Positions 48,001 to 58,681 of a DNA stretch of 64,000 nucleotides are shown here, piece after piece. The stretch spans positions 55,272,501-55,336,500 of the forward strand of contig NC_071670.1 in assembly GCF_028554725.1 (NCBI RefSeq). The letters run 5' to 3'. A model generated the notes under the pieces. It was not told the origin of the DNA. It worked only from the letters and a program-made list of their open reading frames with translations, and made no database searches. The position numbers were made by a program, and so were the translations under genes. How positions within the stretch are numbered: the first letter of the stretch is position 1; every line of letters starts with the position of its first letter. This DNA is from Zeugodacus cucurbitae (taxonomy: Eukaryota; Arthropoda; Insecta; Diptera; Tephritidae).

Positions 48001-50611
48001 TATAGGAGTGCTCAGAAATTTTTTATATTTTTAAATTCTTCATGTGGTGCTTAAGCACTCGGCTTTTGCCTCTTTCCGATGCGAATGCAAAACCAAAACT
48101 CTATTATACTACGCACTAGCACATAAACTTTCCATTATCTCTCCATAAAGTAAGCAATTTTTGCCACTTTTTCGACAGTTTTGGCAAAATATCGCCAAAA
48201 ACGCCTCATCATGCCAAACTTGATAAAACCCAAACGTTTCACCTTCAATTAAACTCAGATATGTAAGTATAAATCTTCTACATTATCTTAGAATGGTTAT
48301 GGGTGTGATAAACGACACATCTGCTAAGATTTCCGTCGTATTTTTGGGGATCATAAATTATATCTAAGAATTTTGAAGATAAACACTTAAAAATGCGAAA
48401 GCGAAATGTTATAGATAAGAGATAGGCATATTTAACATTTACTCAGTTGTCGATTGCTCAGCAACACCCTCATCTGATAAGCATTTAAGCATATAAAATA
48501 ATAATATAGTATATAAAGAACTGATATGGCACCAACACTCCTATGGTACGTATATCTTATTTAACTCTTATAATAATCTTTGCCGACGTAGTTACCAAGC
48601 ATTCAGCTTCAAGCTGTCAGAGAGCTCGGTTGGTAGATGATTCTGCGTGTGGAGTTCTTCTGACTGAAATTGAATTGGACGACAAGTTATTCTTTATTGT
48701 TAATGCTTAACGACTTCAATGCTGTCTTCATAACTAACGATTCTTCGTTCGTCTACTATGGCTTTATAGCGCTTTTCTACTAATAAGTTCAAGCAGTGCG
48801 TCATCTATTGGATTGAATGGTTTTTTAGTATGTATATTGAAGTAGTCTGGTAAAGCAGATCTTCATAGGAAGTACTACAATGCTGGTAGAAGGTGAAAGG
48901 AACTGAAAAATTAAAAAAAAATTGCTAGGGTCTCCGTTGAGGTTAGTTTATATAAAGATGTGATAATAAGCTGTTTGCTTGGTACTTTTGGAGTACCGTT
49001 CTTGGTGGGAAAAAATCTTAGTTCATTCCGGTTACTTATGGTGGGTATGACACCAATTCCCTTTTTAACTATAAAGTAGTTATTGAGTACCGAAATGTTG
49101 GTCGGAAGAATTGATTTTCACTTAGATATTACTATTAGAAATTTACGACAAATAAGCCATAGACGACATACTTACTGGCTTAGGCGAGTCAATAGCAGCA
49201 AGCAGGTAGAACTCTGAACATGGACATAAATGCCTTCGAACGGTCTAATATCAGTGGATTTCCAAACTTGTTTCGTATCACAAATATTCTTTGAGTTCTG
49301 ACAACGTTCTTCCGTAGGACAACCGTTGTTTCAAGAAGAACTTATATCATGATGTTGTTTGTCATTGTCATTGAGATTTTCATAGGATTTTTCCGAGTCG
49401 GTTCTACAACATCGAAATTAACCCGGATTTTATGCAGTCAAGGCCCGAACAAATGGCGATCTAACACTATTTGGATCGATTAGTTGCAAGAATCAGCACT
49501 ATCGGCTAACGATGGTTCAAGGGAACGTGGAACCATAGAAAAAGTTGTGTTGTATAAGTAGTAGTGGTCATAGTAGTCTATAAATCCTTTGCAACTCTGA
49601 TTACCTCAAATTTTTTGAACAATCGATCATAGATAAGGCCAAGGTTTGTCAAATCAACATCATTTCTTGAAATTATTTCAGGAATGTTATATGCTGCTAC
49701 AACAACAACAACCCTTAATAAATCAGGTGCTTTCTGGTTCCATTAATTCGACTGTGTGAAGAATCATTCGGACCAAAATTCATGGATATTTTGCAGTAAG
49801 TCTCATATAATCACTACACTATACGGCAAAACCGACTTTTTTCGGTATATTGGACCAAAACTGATTATGTTCTTGGAGATTGAGGCATAAATAAAAGATT
49901 GCTCTCTCCGATTTTCGAAGTTAGGCTCCAAAATCGAAACATTTATTTTCGAATTTCGTAAAAAATGCTTTTTCAAATAATTCAGTCCCATACCCAGCCA
50001 AGTGTTGTACATTGCTATTGTAATAATTAAGTACAGGAAATTCACCAAAATTGTTTTGTTTATACTCAAAGTGATAGGGATTAACCGCTTTATGTGATGC
50101 ACGTGTCACAACTCATAAAAAATACTGTTACTATGTAAAGCTTGACGACTTAAACATCTTAGTAAGAGCAAAAGTGCAGATAATAGGCAGCCTAGTGAAA
50201 TTGTCAGCAGTTTTAAGTTATAATACTTAGACACACACTTTCAGATTATGTAAATTTTTTGCTAATCTTGTTTGGGTGCGAGCCTATTTGTCTAGTGGGC
50301 AAGATTTATGACTCGCAGGAGTAGACAATTTTTGAAAAAATTTGCACGACGACACTGTGTAGGCGGAAGAGACTTGAGATTTGAGGCGGACAAGGGTTGT
50401 TATACTAAAAAAAAATTTCGAATTTTTCCGTAATTATTTTTTGCCACTACAACAACTAGATTCTAGAACTTTCAATATGTTTATATAGACTATACTAATT
50501 CCAATTCAAATAAAAAAGCGCACACTAGAAGCACACTCATTTTATATGAATGAATATTGAACACTGGTAAGACCTAGCAGCTTGCCGCAAAAGAAAAACA
50601 TTGCAAATATT
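45091..50611. other. Gene-free region with repeat fragments
   Basis: No supported gene. The 46,400-47,140 stretch shares phrases with 3,170-3,350 and is probably an interspersed repeat. GTTGCCTACATTTAGGA lies at 47,449. From 48,540 to 49,770 the sequence is less AT-rich and reads like worn-down former coding DNA of a transposable element, but I could not match any domain. Confidence 0.35.
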
Positions 50612-50612
50612 A

Positions 50613-50618
50613 TTTATT
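50613..50618 (-). terminator. Candidate polyadenylation signal of BTB gene
   Basis: TTTATT on the + strand (AATAAA on -), about 295 bases after the stop codon of the minus-strand BTB gene. Confidence 0.3.
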
Positions 50619-50911
50619 GGCTTAGAAAACCTTTTCCACAATTTGCACAACTGTTTCATTTCAACTTTTATTATTGCTTAGCGCGTCAAATACGTCGTTT
50701 TGTGTGTAGGCAAACTCGAAAGACAATAACAATTAATGCGCGTGTTTGAATGAAAAGCAAAAAATGCAAACATAATTCATTGTTTTTTTCAATATACATA
50801 CATATTCCCAATTTTAATTACGTTCAACTAACTTATAAATGTTTATACAGCATAGTAACCCACAGCGCACACTCGGTGTTTACATTCTTACAACTAAAGT
50901 GCCTTTGCATT

Positions 50912-52794
50912 TCACTTAAAATCGAATGGTGGCGCATCACGGCACGTATACGGGCCCATGGGCGCTATGATCACTTGTATTAACAAATTGTTGCGCTCAG
51001 CACCAATTAGATGCGGACTCAATTTGATGGAAGACAACGCCAACTCATCGTAGGGTATGAGGTTGTCCACATTCAGTACGCGTACTTTATTCGAAAAATA
51101 TTCGGTACGTTCGTGTACGGTGAGAATATGATCGATTTTATTTTGTACACCGGTGAACAGCACAGCTACCTAAGGGTGGGGGAGAGGACAAAAACGCGCT
51201 ATAGCTTTATTAAATTTTCCAACAAAGTAGGCTACCTTACCTTAAAACGCTCCTCATCGAGCTGTGGGTATTTACAAGTGACGCGCAGACGCACCGTTTT
51301 AAGTGAAAACTCCGGTACATCTTCGCCCCAAATAATTTTCGCTTTGTTGTATTTGACGCCGCGCGGAAAGAATTCGATCTCCCAAGTTATTGTGTGATCT
51401 AAAAGAAATAGAAGTTGTTGCTAACTTTTTTCTTCAGAAATTTTCGAAAAAATAATTTCATACTCACCATCTTCCGTTTCGGCTATGTTGCGTTGCGAAA
51501 AGAAGCACGTCACATAATTCTTATATTTTTCGATTTGATCGAAATCCTTCACATGTATGCTAACACTCCAGGTGTCATTGGAGTACAGACGCGGTGTAAA
51601 TTGCAGCATGCCCTCGGGTGAATAGCGCACTTCACGTACACGATCTTCCTGCCCCGACTGATAGCTCATGCCTGTTAATTAATTGTAAAATGAAATAGTA
51701 TTGCAATTTGATAATATTATAATCTATGACATCACTCGCCTATTGCCATGCGTTGCACAATGTACTCTTTGTGGTACTCTAGCAAAGGGAAGAGCAATAA
51801 ATGCGCCAGTTCACGCGGCGTCATCATTGCGAAACGTATATGCACCACCGTCTGCTCGACCAACTGCAAAAATGATGCGCTCTTCTCTTCCAACGTGAGT
51901 GTCTCATCATTGTCGTAGACTTCTTTGCGATGTAACAGCCAACGTTGCAAAATGCCAAAGAGCTGGTACTCGCTGGTGACGACAATGTCATTTTGTTGTA
52001 GCAATAGCACCATTATTGCGGCATCCAATTCTACAAAGTCTTTTGATTCGCTCACCATTTCTAAATTCCATTTCAGAAAACGTTTCAATGTTTCGGTGAG
52101 TTCTTTATGGTAAGGACTGAAAGCGATTGTGTACTGCAGCCAAGAGACGAGGTAACCTTGTGTGGCTGCCTTAGCGATGTGTTTCATCATGTAATCAACA
52201 CAAAGCTCAACAAGGTCCTATAAAATAAAATATAATTTGTTGTGAGAATTATTTGTTGCATAGCATATTTACTGTGTCATTACTCACCTTCACATTGTAT
52301 TTGTCTGCCAAAGCCAGCATTGGCATCACAGTCTGTAGTGAGATTTTTATTTGGCCGACATACAAGTATTTTAAGAATTGTGGGAACACAGCCGTACAAC
52401 AGGGTTCCTCCACCAACTCGATAACGTGCTTGCGACACTCATTCCATTGCGGATTCATGAGCATCACCTGAAACACTTCACTACTGGCACAGAGTATGAC
52501 ACGATGTGCCGGATATTGCTCATTGCCCACAACCAAAATTATGTCGGACATCAATTGCTCTGCATAAAGATTCGCAATCTTTTCCAAGACACTTTGTGAG
52601 TTATTCATCTATAGTTACAAACAAAATAAATCAATATGAAAGCGTTGTTTGTTTGCATTATCACTACAACATACTACACTTGAATCCTGACTATGATCTT
52701 CGCCCTCTTCCATTTTTGTTGTTGTTGCTGTGTTTAATTTAATGTCTTTGCTTTTTTTGTCGCCATCGCCACCAAAATCTGCGGAATCCTCCAT
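50912..52794 (-). CDS. BTB-BACK-TRAF-like protein (BTBD17-like), six coding exons
   Basis: Minus-strand exons are 52,675-52,794, 52,288-52,608, 51,740-52,217, 51,468-51,671, 51,241-51,398 and 50,912-51,169. They join in phase to 512 residues. Residues 1-40 are acidic and disordered. Residues about 45-150 form a BTB/POZ domain (MSDIILVVGNEQYPAHRVIL, then FPQFLKYLYVGQIKI). A BACK domain follows to about 300 (WLQYTIAF, YQLFGILQRWLLHR). The C-terminal 200 residues (YSPEGMLQFTPRLYSNDTWS to PMGPYTCRDAPPFDFK) resemble the TRAF-like domain of BTBD17. No Kelch repeats are present. A Cullin-3 adaptor role is possible but unproven. Intron 3 uses a GC donor (ATAG|GCGAGT); the only nearby GT donor breaks the frame. 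The start at 52,794 has good context (ACCATGG); an upstream in-frame ATG at 52,872 would add 26 residues. Confidence 0.88.
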
Positions 52795-52872
52795 GGTGTT
52801 GGTGCTAAATGCAGTGTAGAGTACTCTAGCAGCTACATACACGAGAGGAGAAAACGTTTTAGTTGCACTCAA

Positions 52873-53581
52873 AGGCTTTTACACACCTTGGAAATGTTTA
52901 TTTGTTTTTTGAAAATATATTTTTGCTATATAAATAAATTTTGTTGCATTCAATTAATTTTGTAACAACACTTCTTCCAATTTATCATACAATACACAAA
53001 AGAATTGTGAACAAAGAATGGGATAATAAAAACAAAACAAAATACAACCAGTGCTGCCATGTTCGTTATAAACCAATTGGTATTTCGTAGTAGAAATGAT
53101 AAAAATTATAAGAATAAAATTGTTGTAAATTCAAATAAAAGTTATTATATAATATAATGCTGAATATAATATTTAATTGCAATAAATAATAAATTGAATA
53201 ACTATCTAATATAAGATTAATGACTTAATTAACAAAATAGTACTAAAGAAATTTACCTCCCACACTGTTCGCGTCAATACATCCCTACCAATTGGAATAT
53301 TTCTTATCATCAAAATTCTATTGAAAATATGTGTCAAAATGAAGTGAAGTATTTTTCCTCAAAATTTGCGATCTAGCAATTGTTTTTTATACGAAACCGT
53401 CGAAAAACTCTATGGATAGCAAGTAAAGCGGCGAAATACGTATAAAGTGTCGCACAAACTAGTCATCGCAAGTGACAGCGGCTATTTTAATATTTGTATT
53501 TCATCATATTTTCAACTTTTTTCGCGCCGGTTTATCAGTGCTCTTCAATTGTGTAAAGTCAACGTGCGCACGAATTTGAAT
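52873..53581. promoter_or_regulatory. Shared divergent promoter region
   Basis: About 790 bases separate the start codons of the minus-strand BTB gene (52,794) and the plus-strand carrier (53,582). The region holds both 5' UTRs and probably both promoters. No strong TATA box or initiator could be fixed by eye. Confidence 0.45.
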
Positions 53582-55141
53582 ATGAAGTCGGAAGTGGTGC
53601 CGAAGAAAACAAATCTCCTATTGGAAGATCCCCGATTTCGCATACGACCATTGCAGCAGGTGGTCTCTGCCTGCACAGGTGCACTTATTACAGCTTGTTT
53701 TAGTAAGTACTCATTTCGTTTATACATACCACGCAGTGTTTGCTAATATATTATAAATTTTGCAGTGACACCTTTGGACGTTGTCAAAACACGACTGCAA
53801 GCACAACAAACCACCACAAATAAATGTTTTCTCTACTGCAATGGATTAATGGATCATCTCTGTCCCTGTGATCCGAATATGCCCAATCAGCTTAAACCAG
53901 AAAAGCGTTTGAATGGCACAATTGTATGTTAAAGCATAGCATTGTACCCACGCACACATACACACACACGTACAATGCATGCATTCATGTAAATATCAAA
54001 CACTTTAATTAACATATGCATGTTTTTTCCACATAGGATGCGTTTGTTAAAATTGCACGACACGAAGGTGTAAGTTCGCTCTGGTCTGGACTAAGCCCTA
54101 CACTCGTCTCAGCGCTACCATCAACCATTGTTTATTTTGTCGCCTATGAACAATTCAAACAGCACATGCTCGAATTCCATTACAAATATTTAGCCGAGGT
54201 GAAGGGTTCGCCACGCGGCCGAGAGATACCCTTCCATATACCAATGCTCAGTGGTGTGTCGGCGCGTGTTTGTGCGGTCACCTTTGTGAGTCCGTTGGAG
54301 CTGATTCGCACAAAGATGCAGTCACAAAAAATGAGTTACGGTGAAATGTTGTCCACTGTGCGTGTGGTTGTGAAAACGCAGGGTTTCTTCGGTTTGTTTC
54401 GTGGTCTACCACCAACAATACTGCGTGACGTGCCCTTCTCTGGTATATATTGGACATGTTATGAGAATATAAAGAGCATGTTTGGTGTACAGGAGCCCAC
54501 ATTTGGTTTTAGCTTTATGGCAGGTGCCATATCTGGCTCGGTAAGTTAAATGTGGAGGTGTTCAAGTTCAATATACAAAAATCATCATATAAAACGAGTA
54601 GCCATCAAACTTATGACACTAGTTCAATATTAATTTTCAATAAGCAACCATCATTAACTACCAATCCATTGTTTATCTTGTGTTGATTGTATCACAACTG
54701 TGATATCTTATCTTATTTGTTTTTACATTCAACGTATATTTTTTGCCCAACAATATTGCAGTTGGCAGCTACTATTACAACGCCATTCGATGTTGTGAAA
54801 ACACATGAACAAATTGAATTTGGTGAAAAGGTTCTTTTCACAGGTAAGCCAAATAAATTTCTAAATAATAACCAATACTTACTGCAACTCAATATGTTTT
54901 AGACAAACCCACGGCTGAAGTCGCCAATATGAATGTAAGACAACGGCTATGGTCAATTTATCGCTTAAATGGCATTCAAGGTTTATTTGCCGGTCTATGG
55001 CCACGTTTATTGAAAGTGGCGCCAGCTTGTGCCATTATGATTTCAACTTTTGAATACAGCAAAGCATTCTTCTATCACTACAATGTGGAGAAGCACAATG
55101 AGGCCTTGTTAATATCAAACCAAAAAGAGAGGGATGCTTGA
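53582..55141 (+). CDS. shawn: Mitochondrial carrier, SLC25A39/40 type (shawn homologue)
   Basis: Exons are 53,582-53,702, 53,766-53,923, 54,037-54,540, 54,762-54,843 and 54,903-55,141, all GT-AG, giving 367 residues. Three carrier repeats are marked by TPLDVVKTRLQ, SPLELIRTKMQ and TPFDVVKTHEQ. The first matrix loop has the cysteine-rich insert CFLYCNGLMDHLCPC, diagnostic of SLC25A39/40. In mammals this subfamily imports glutathione into mitochondria, and the loop cysteines take part in iron-sulphur/glutathione sensing. The protein should sit in the inner membrane. Wording such as PLQQVVSACTGALITACF fits Drosophila shawn (CG14209). The ATG at 53,582 is preferred; an in-frame ATG at 53,447 would add a 45-residue leader without carrier features. 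The third signature has His (KTHEQ) where the usual residue is Arg. Confidence 0.92.
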
Positions 55142-55511
55142 GAGTTATTGTGATACTATACTTAAGTTTTCTGAAAACTAAACAAAAATTTTCTTCCATT
55201 GGGAACGTTAAATAACTACTAATTTAACTTACAGGCAAATATTTCATGGGAGCGGGAGGAATCATAATGAAGTGTAAATGTCGGATATGATTTGTTATAG
55301 TCATTTGTACCTTTGATTAATTTTGTAGAGTTCATAAATTTAGTATCTTTGTTGTTCTTGACCCCAATTATGACGCCAACCGTTATAGTGGTAGTTAGCA
55401 CAAGTTACCTAATTATACCATTTGAATTAGAAGAGTTCGAAGGATATATGTACATATAACTACTTTTTTTTTAATACAACGAGAACATAAAGCCATATTC
55501 AATTTTATGTG

Positions 55512-55517
55512 AATAAA
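55512..55517 (+). terminator. AATAAA polyadenylation signal, carrier gene
   Basis: Hexamer in TGTGAATAAAAACG, 370 bases after the carrier stop and 400 bases before the next start codon. Confidence 0.45.
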
Positions 55518-55915
55518 AACGCTTTTATGGCTTACAACAACTAACAATTTGTTAAGCCCAAATATATTAAATTGGTTATTGTTTTCAAAAAAACGAGTGA
55601 AAGTGTTGAAAAGAGTCGAGTGAAATTAAAACCTTGCAGTGAATGTGAAAGTGCATAAAATTGAAACTCATTCAAAAATTAGAAACAGAAACTACACCAA
55701 AAATTTAAAAAAATTAAATTCGATGAATTTATTTATCGATATTTTCGGCTGTAATCGGTTTCTTTTTGTTAAAAAGTACAAAAAATGCAACTCTACATAT
55801 AATGTGGATCATAACGAGAGTGATAGAGTGGATGGTAGAACTGTCAAATTTCATAAATAATAACACGTGTGGTCGGATTTCAGTGATTTCAATAAATAAA
55901 TTTCAAATTAGCAAA

Positions 55916-56492
55916 ATGACCGAAGAAAATCAAAAAGTCACAACCGAGGAAACAGTCCACGAGACCAACACAGCTGAAACCGAAAATGTTGATGCCAAGG
56001 AGTCTACTACTGCTGAAACAAAAGTTAAACAACAATCAGCGACGAAGAAGCAAACCAAAAAGAAGCCCGCTGAAAACAATCCAATACGCGGTTTACCCAA
56101 ATCAGGGCGCCCATGGAAAACACCGAAGCAAAAGTAAGTTTCCGCTCAAAATACACCTTTCAGAAATACAATTTAAACTAATAATTTAATTTACTAAAAG
56201 GTTCACAACAATTAAGAAGACTACAAATCGTCTAACATTCGAAAAGAAAATGGAGCTGCGTAATGAATTGCGACATATCAAGGAATTATCAAAGGACATA
56301 AAGGAGCAACGCAAGGAAGCGGCTGTGCAAAAGAATCAACGACGCGTTGAAAATGCTGAACGACGTTTGGCCAATGAGCGGCGTTCGGAAGTGGTGCAGG
56401 TCATCAAGAATCCCGCGAAATTGAAACGTTTGAAGAAGAAGCAAATGCGTATGATTGAGAAACGCGACATAAGTCAAGTGAAAGTGGTGTAA
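55916..56492 (+). CDS. CG14210: CCDC86/Cgr1-like nucleolar protein (two exons)
   Basis: Exons are 55,916-56,133 and 56,201-56,492, with a 67-base intron (CAAAA|GTAAGT ... ACTAAAAG|GTTCAC), giving 169 residues. The N-terminal 55 residues are Thr/Glu/Lys-rich and disordered. The conserved core starts at IRGLPKSGRPWKTPKQKFTT and continues as a long basic coiled coil (about residues 80-160) with LRNELRHIKELSKDIKEQRK and VQVIKNPAKLKRLKKKQMR. This is the Cgr1/CCDC86 family: yeast Cgr1 acts in 60S ribosome assembly, and CCDC86 is nucleolar. The protein is therefore probably nucleolar and involved in rRNA processing; this is family inference. It lies 775 bases downstream of the carrier on the same strand, and the Drosophila homologues have adjacent CG numbers. 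No AATAAA was seen before the repeat inserted at 56,630. Confidence 0.9.
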
Positions 56493-56629
56493 TTGAGCGC
56501 GTGTAACGAATCCTAGAGTGAGGACTTGTGCTTAACTCAATGCGGGAGGGTAGTTTAAGTTTTGTAGTTACTATACATATATGTATGTATATTTTTGTTA
56601 AAAAGGAAATACAAAATTGAGTGTACGGT

Positions 56630-57530
56630 CTCGCATCAAAGTTGCTAAGAGAGTATTATAATTTTGTTCATATAACGGTTCTTTGAAAAACTAAAAGAGT
56701 TAGATGTTGGGTTATAAAATATATACAAAAATGATCAGGATGAGGAGACGTGTTGAAATCCGCATTTCTGTCTGTACGTCCGTCTGTTCGTGCAACGGAT
56801 AACTTGAGTAAACATTAACATTAATATATTTGACGAAATATTAATGTTAATATATTGACGAAACTTGGGACCGTATGAGAGTTGCTATTAAAATCGGTTC
56901 ACTATCATGAATACCATCTGATTCTTTCATTTTATAATGTATACATAAGGAACCGATAAAGATAGCGAAATAAAACTTTACACAAATACTGTATTTCAGC
57001 AGTGACATCACTTGTGGAAAAATTGTCAAAATCGGACCATGACTTTTCAAGGGCCCTGATATCGAACAAGAAGAACTCAGTGCCTAAGGGTAATTTTTCA
57101 CCGAAAATATAGGTAAATCTCTCAGATAATTTAATGTAATTTAGAGGGAATCTTTCTCTTTTAATAGTGTGTCTCTGTACCAAAAATGTTAAAAATCGGG
57201 TCATAACTTCCCATAGCTCCCTTACACCTAATTTTTAGGTTTTTCGAAATTTCCGCAGGCTTTATTCCGCATATATCGGTTAATATGTGAGATATCTTGA
57301 GAGTTTCAGATATAGTTTACCTTCGTGGTGAAAATTAGTGAAATCGGTTCAGGAATTACCTCAGACCTCATGTACTATACATACATATATGATGATTTTA
57401 GTTATTCTATTGGACTTTAAACTGAATATATGGATCAAATTGTGTTTTATCTTAATAAAACTATCTTAATAGTGTGCGAGAGTATAAAATGTTCGGTTGC
57501 ACCTGAACTTAGCCTTTCCTTACTTGTTTT
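56630..57530 (-). repeat. Dispersed 0.9-1.0 kb repeat, copy E (inverted)
   Basis: Reversed copy. It starts with GTTGCTAAGAGAGTATTATA and has the GTCTGTACGTCCGTCTGTTCG run at 56,769-56,790. It ends with the hairpin GTTCGGTTGCACCTGAAC and CCTTTCCTTACTTGT at 57,530. It begins only about 138 bases after the CCDC86 stop codon. Confidence 0.8.
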
Positions 57531-58681
57531 ATGTTGTAATATTAAAGTGGCTAATCAAACCCTAAGGGGCCAGAATATATGCATGTATGTTCTCGAAGTC
57601 TTCGAATGGATTGTCCAGGAAACTAGCTGTTGGCCAAAGGGGCACAGGGTGTTAAGTGAGTTGATTGAGTAGTTCTCAGAAGAGAACATATTTTTTTTAA
57701 ACAATTATAAAATGGCGTCCCAATAAATAATTCTTAACGAACACACTGTTGTAGTTTATTTCAAATTTATTTTTGATATAGGATAGTAGTTATGCTTCAT
57801 TTCTTTTGATTTAACGCTACTTTTAATACAGTTATTAAAATATTTGTTTCTCATTTATTGTTATATTTATTACTTGCAGTGGATTTAATAAAGCACTTTT
57901 GTTTGGTGGAAATAGTATTTAACCGTTAATACGGATTTTGCATTTGTACGCATAACTGCCATATTTGCGGAAATTATAGTTAACGAATTTGAAGAACAAA
58001 ACAAAAGCAATAAGTAAAATGAGAAGTAGCAACTGTAATACACGTAACACAAGTAAAGAAAATTAGTTTCAACCAAATTTTAAGAAATTCAAAAAATAAA
58101 ATATAATTAATCAAAAATTAAAAATAAAAATACCATAAAATAATCATAAATAAAACGCAATAAACAATCTTTGTTTCATAGTGTAATTTAATATCAATTT
58201 AAATACAAAAAAATGTTTTGGTTTTTCACTTCATTTTGTTTTTTGTTGTTTTTTTTTTTGCTTTTCAACATCCGTTTTAATACATTATATAAGATCTTCA
58301 ATATAAATTTTTGCGAATTCCATCATACTGGCGTAGAGTAATAGATAAACAAAAGTCAAAAAATTAACGTAAAAATTAGCGAAAATTATAATTAATTATA
58401 AGGAAATTAATTAATATTTTTTGTTTTTTTTTTCTTTTAAGTAGTTAAAATTAATGTCCAAAAAAAATTAGAATTTGCTGCAGCCTTGTTGTTGCTGTTA
58501 CTGCTGCATTTTAGCTACATATTCGGACCGCGTTAATTGACAACTGTTGTAACCGCTTTGCTGCTAGTTGTTGTTGTTGTTTGCATAATTGTTCTTGTTT
58601 GCTTGCTGGCGGCAGTTGTTGTTTGATAATAATTTCGTTGTTGTTGTTGTTCTATTGTTTTTTTTTTATGTTTGGATTAAT
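57531..58681. other. Spacer and probable 3' UTR of HspB8
   Basis: The right half, rich in TTG/T runs, is likely the 3' UTR of the minus-strand HspB8 gene. Several TTTATT words (AATAAA on the minus strand) occur, for example near 57,852, but none stands out. No other gene is supported. Confidence 0.35.

Noticed and set aside
52795..52872. Upstream start for the BTB protein at 52,872
   Set aside because: It would add 26 residues without recognisable features. The ATG at 52,794 has a better initiation context. It remains possible.
53447..53581. Upstream in-frame ATG for the carrier
   Set aside because: The added 45 residues look like translated 5' UTR, and carriers of this group start shortly before the first repeat.
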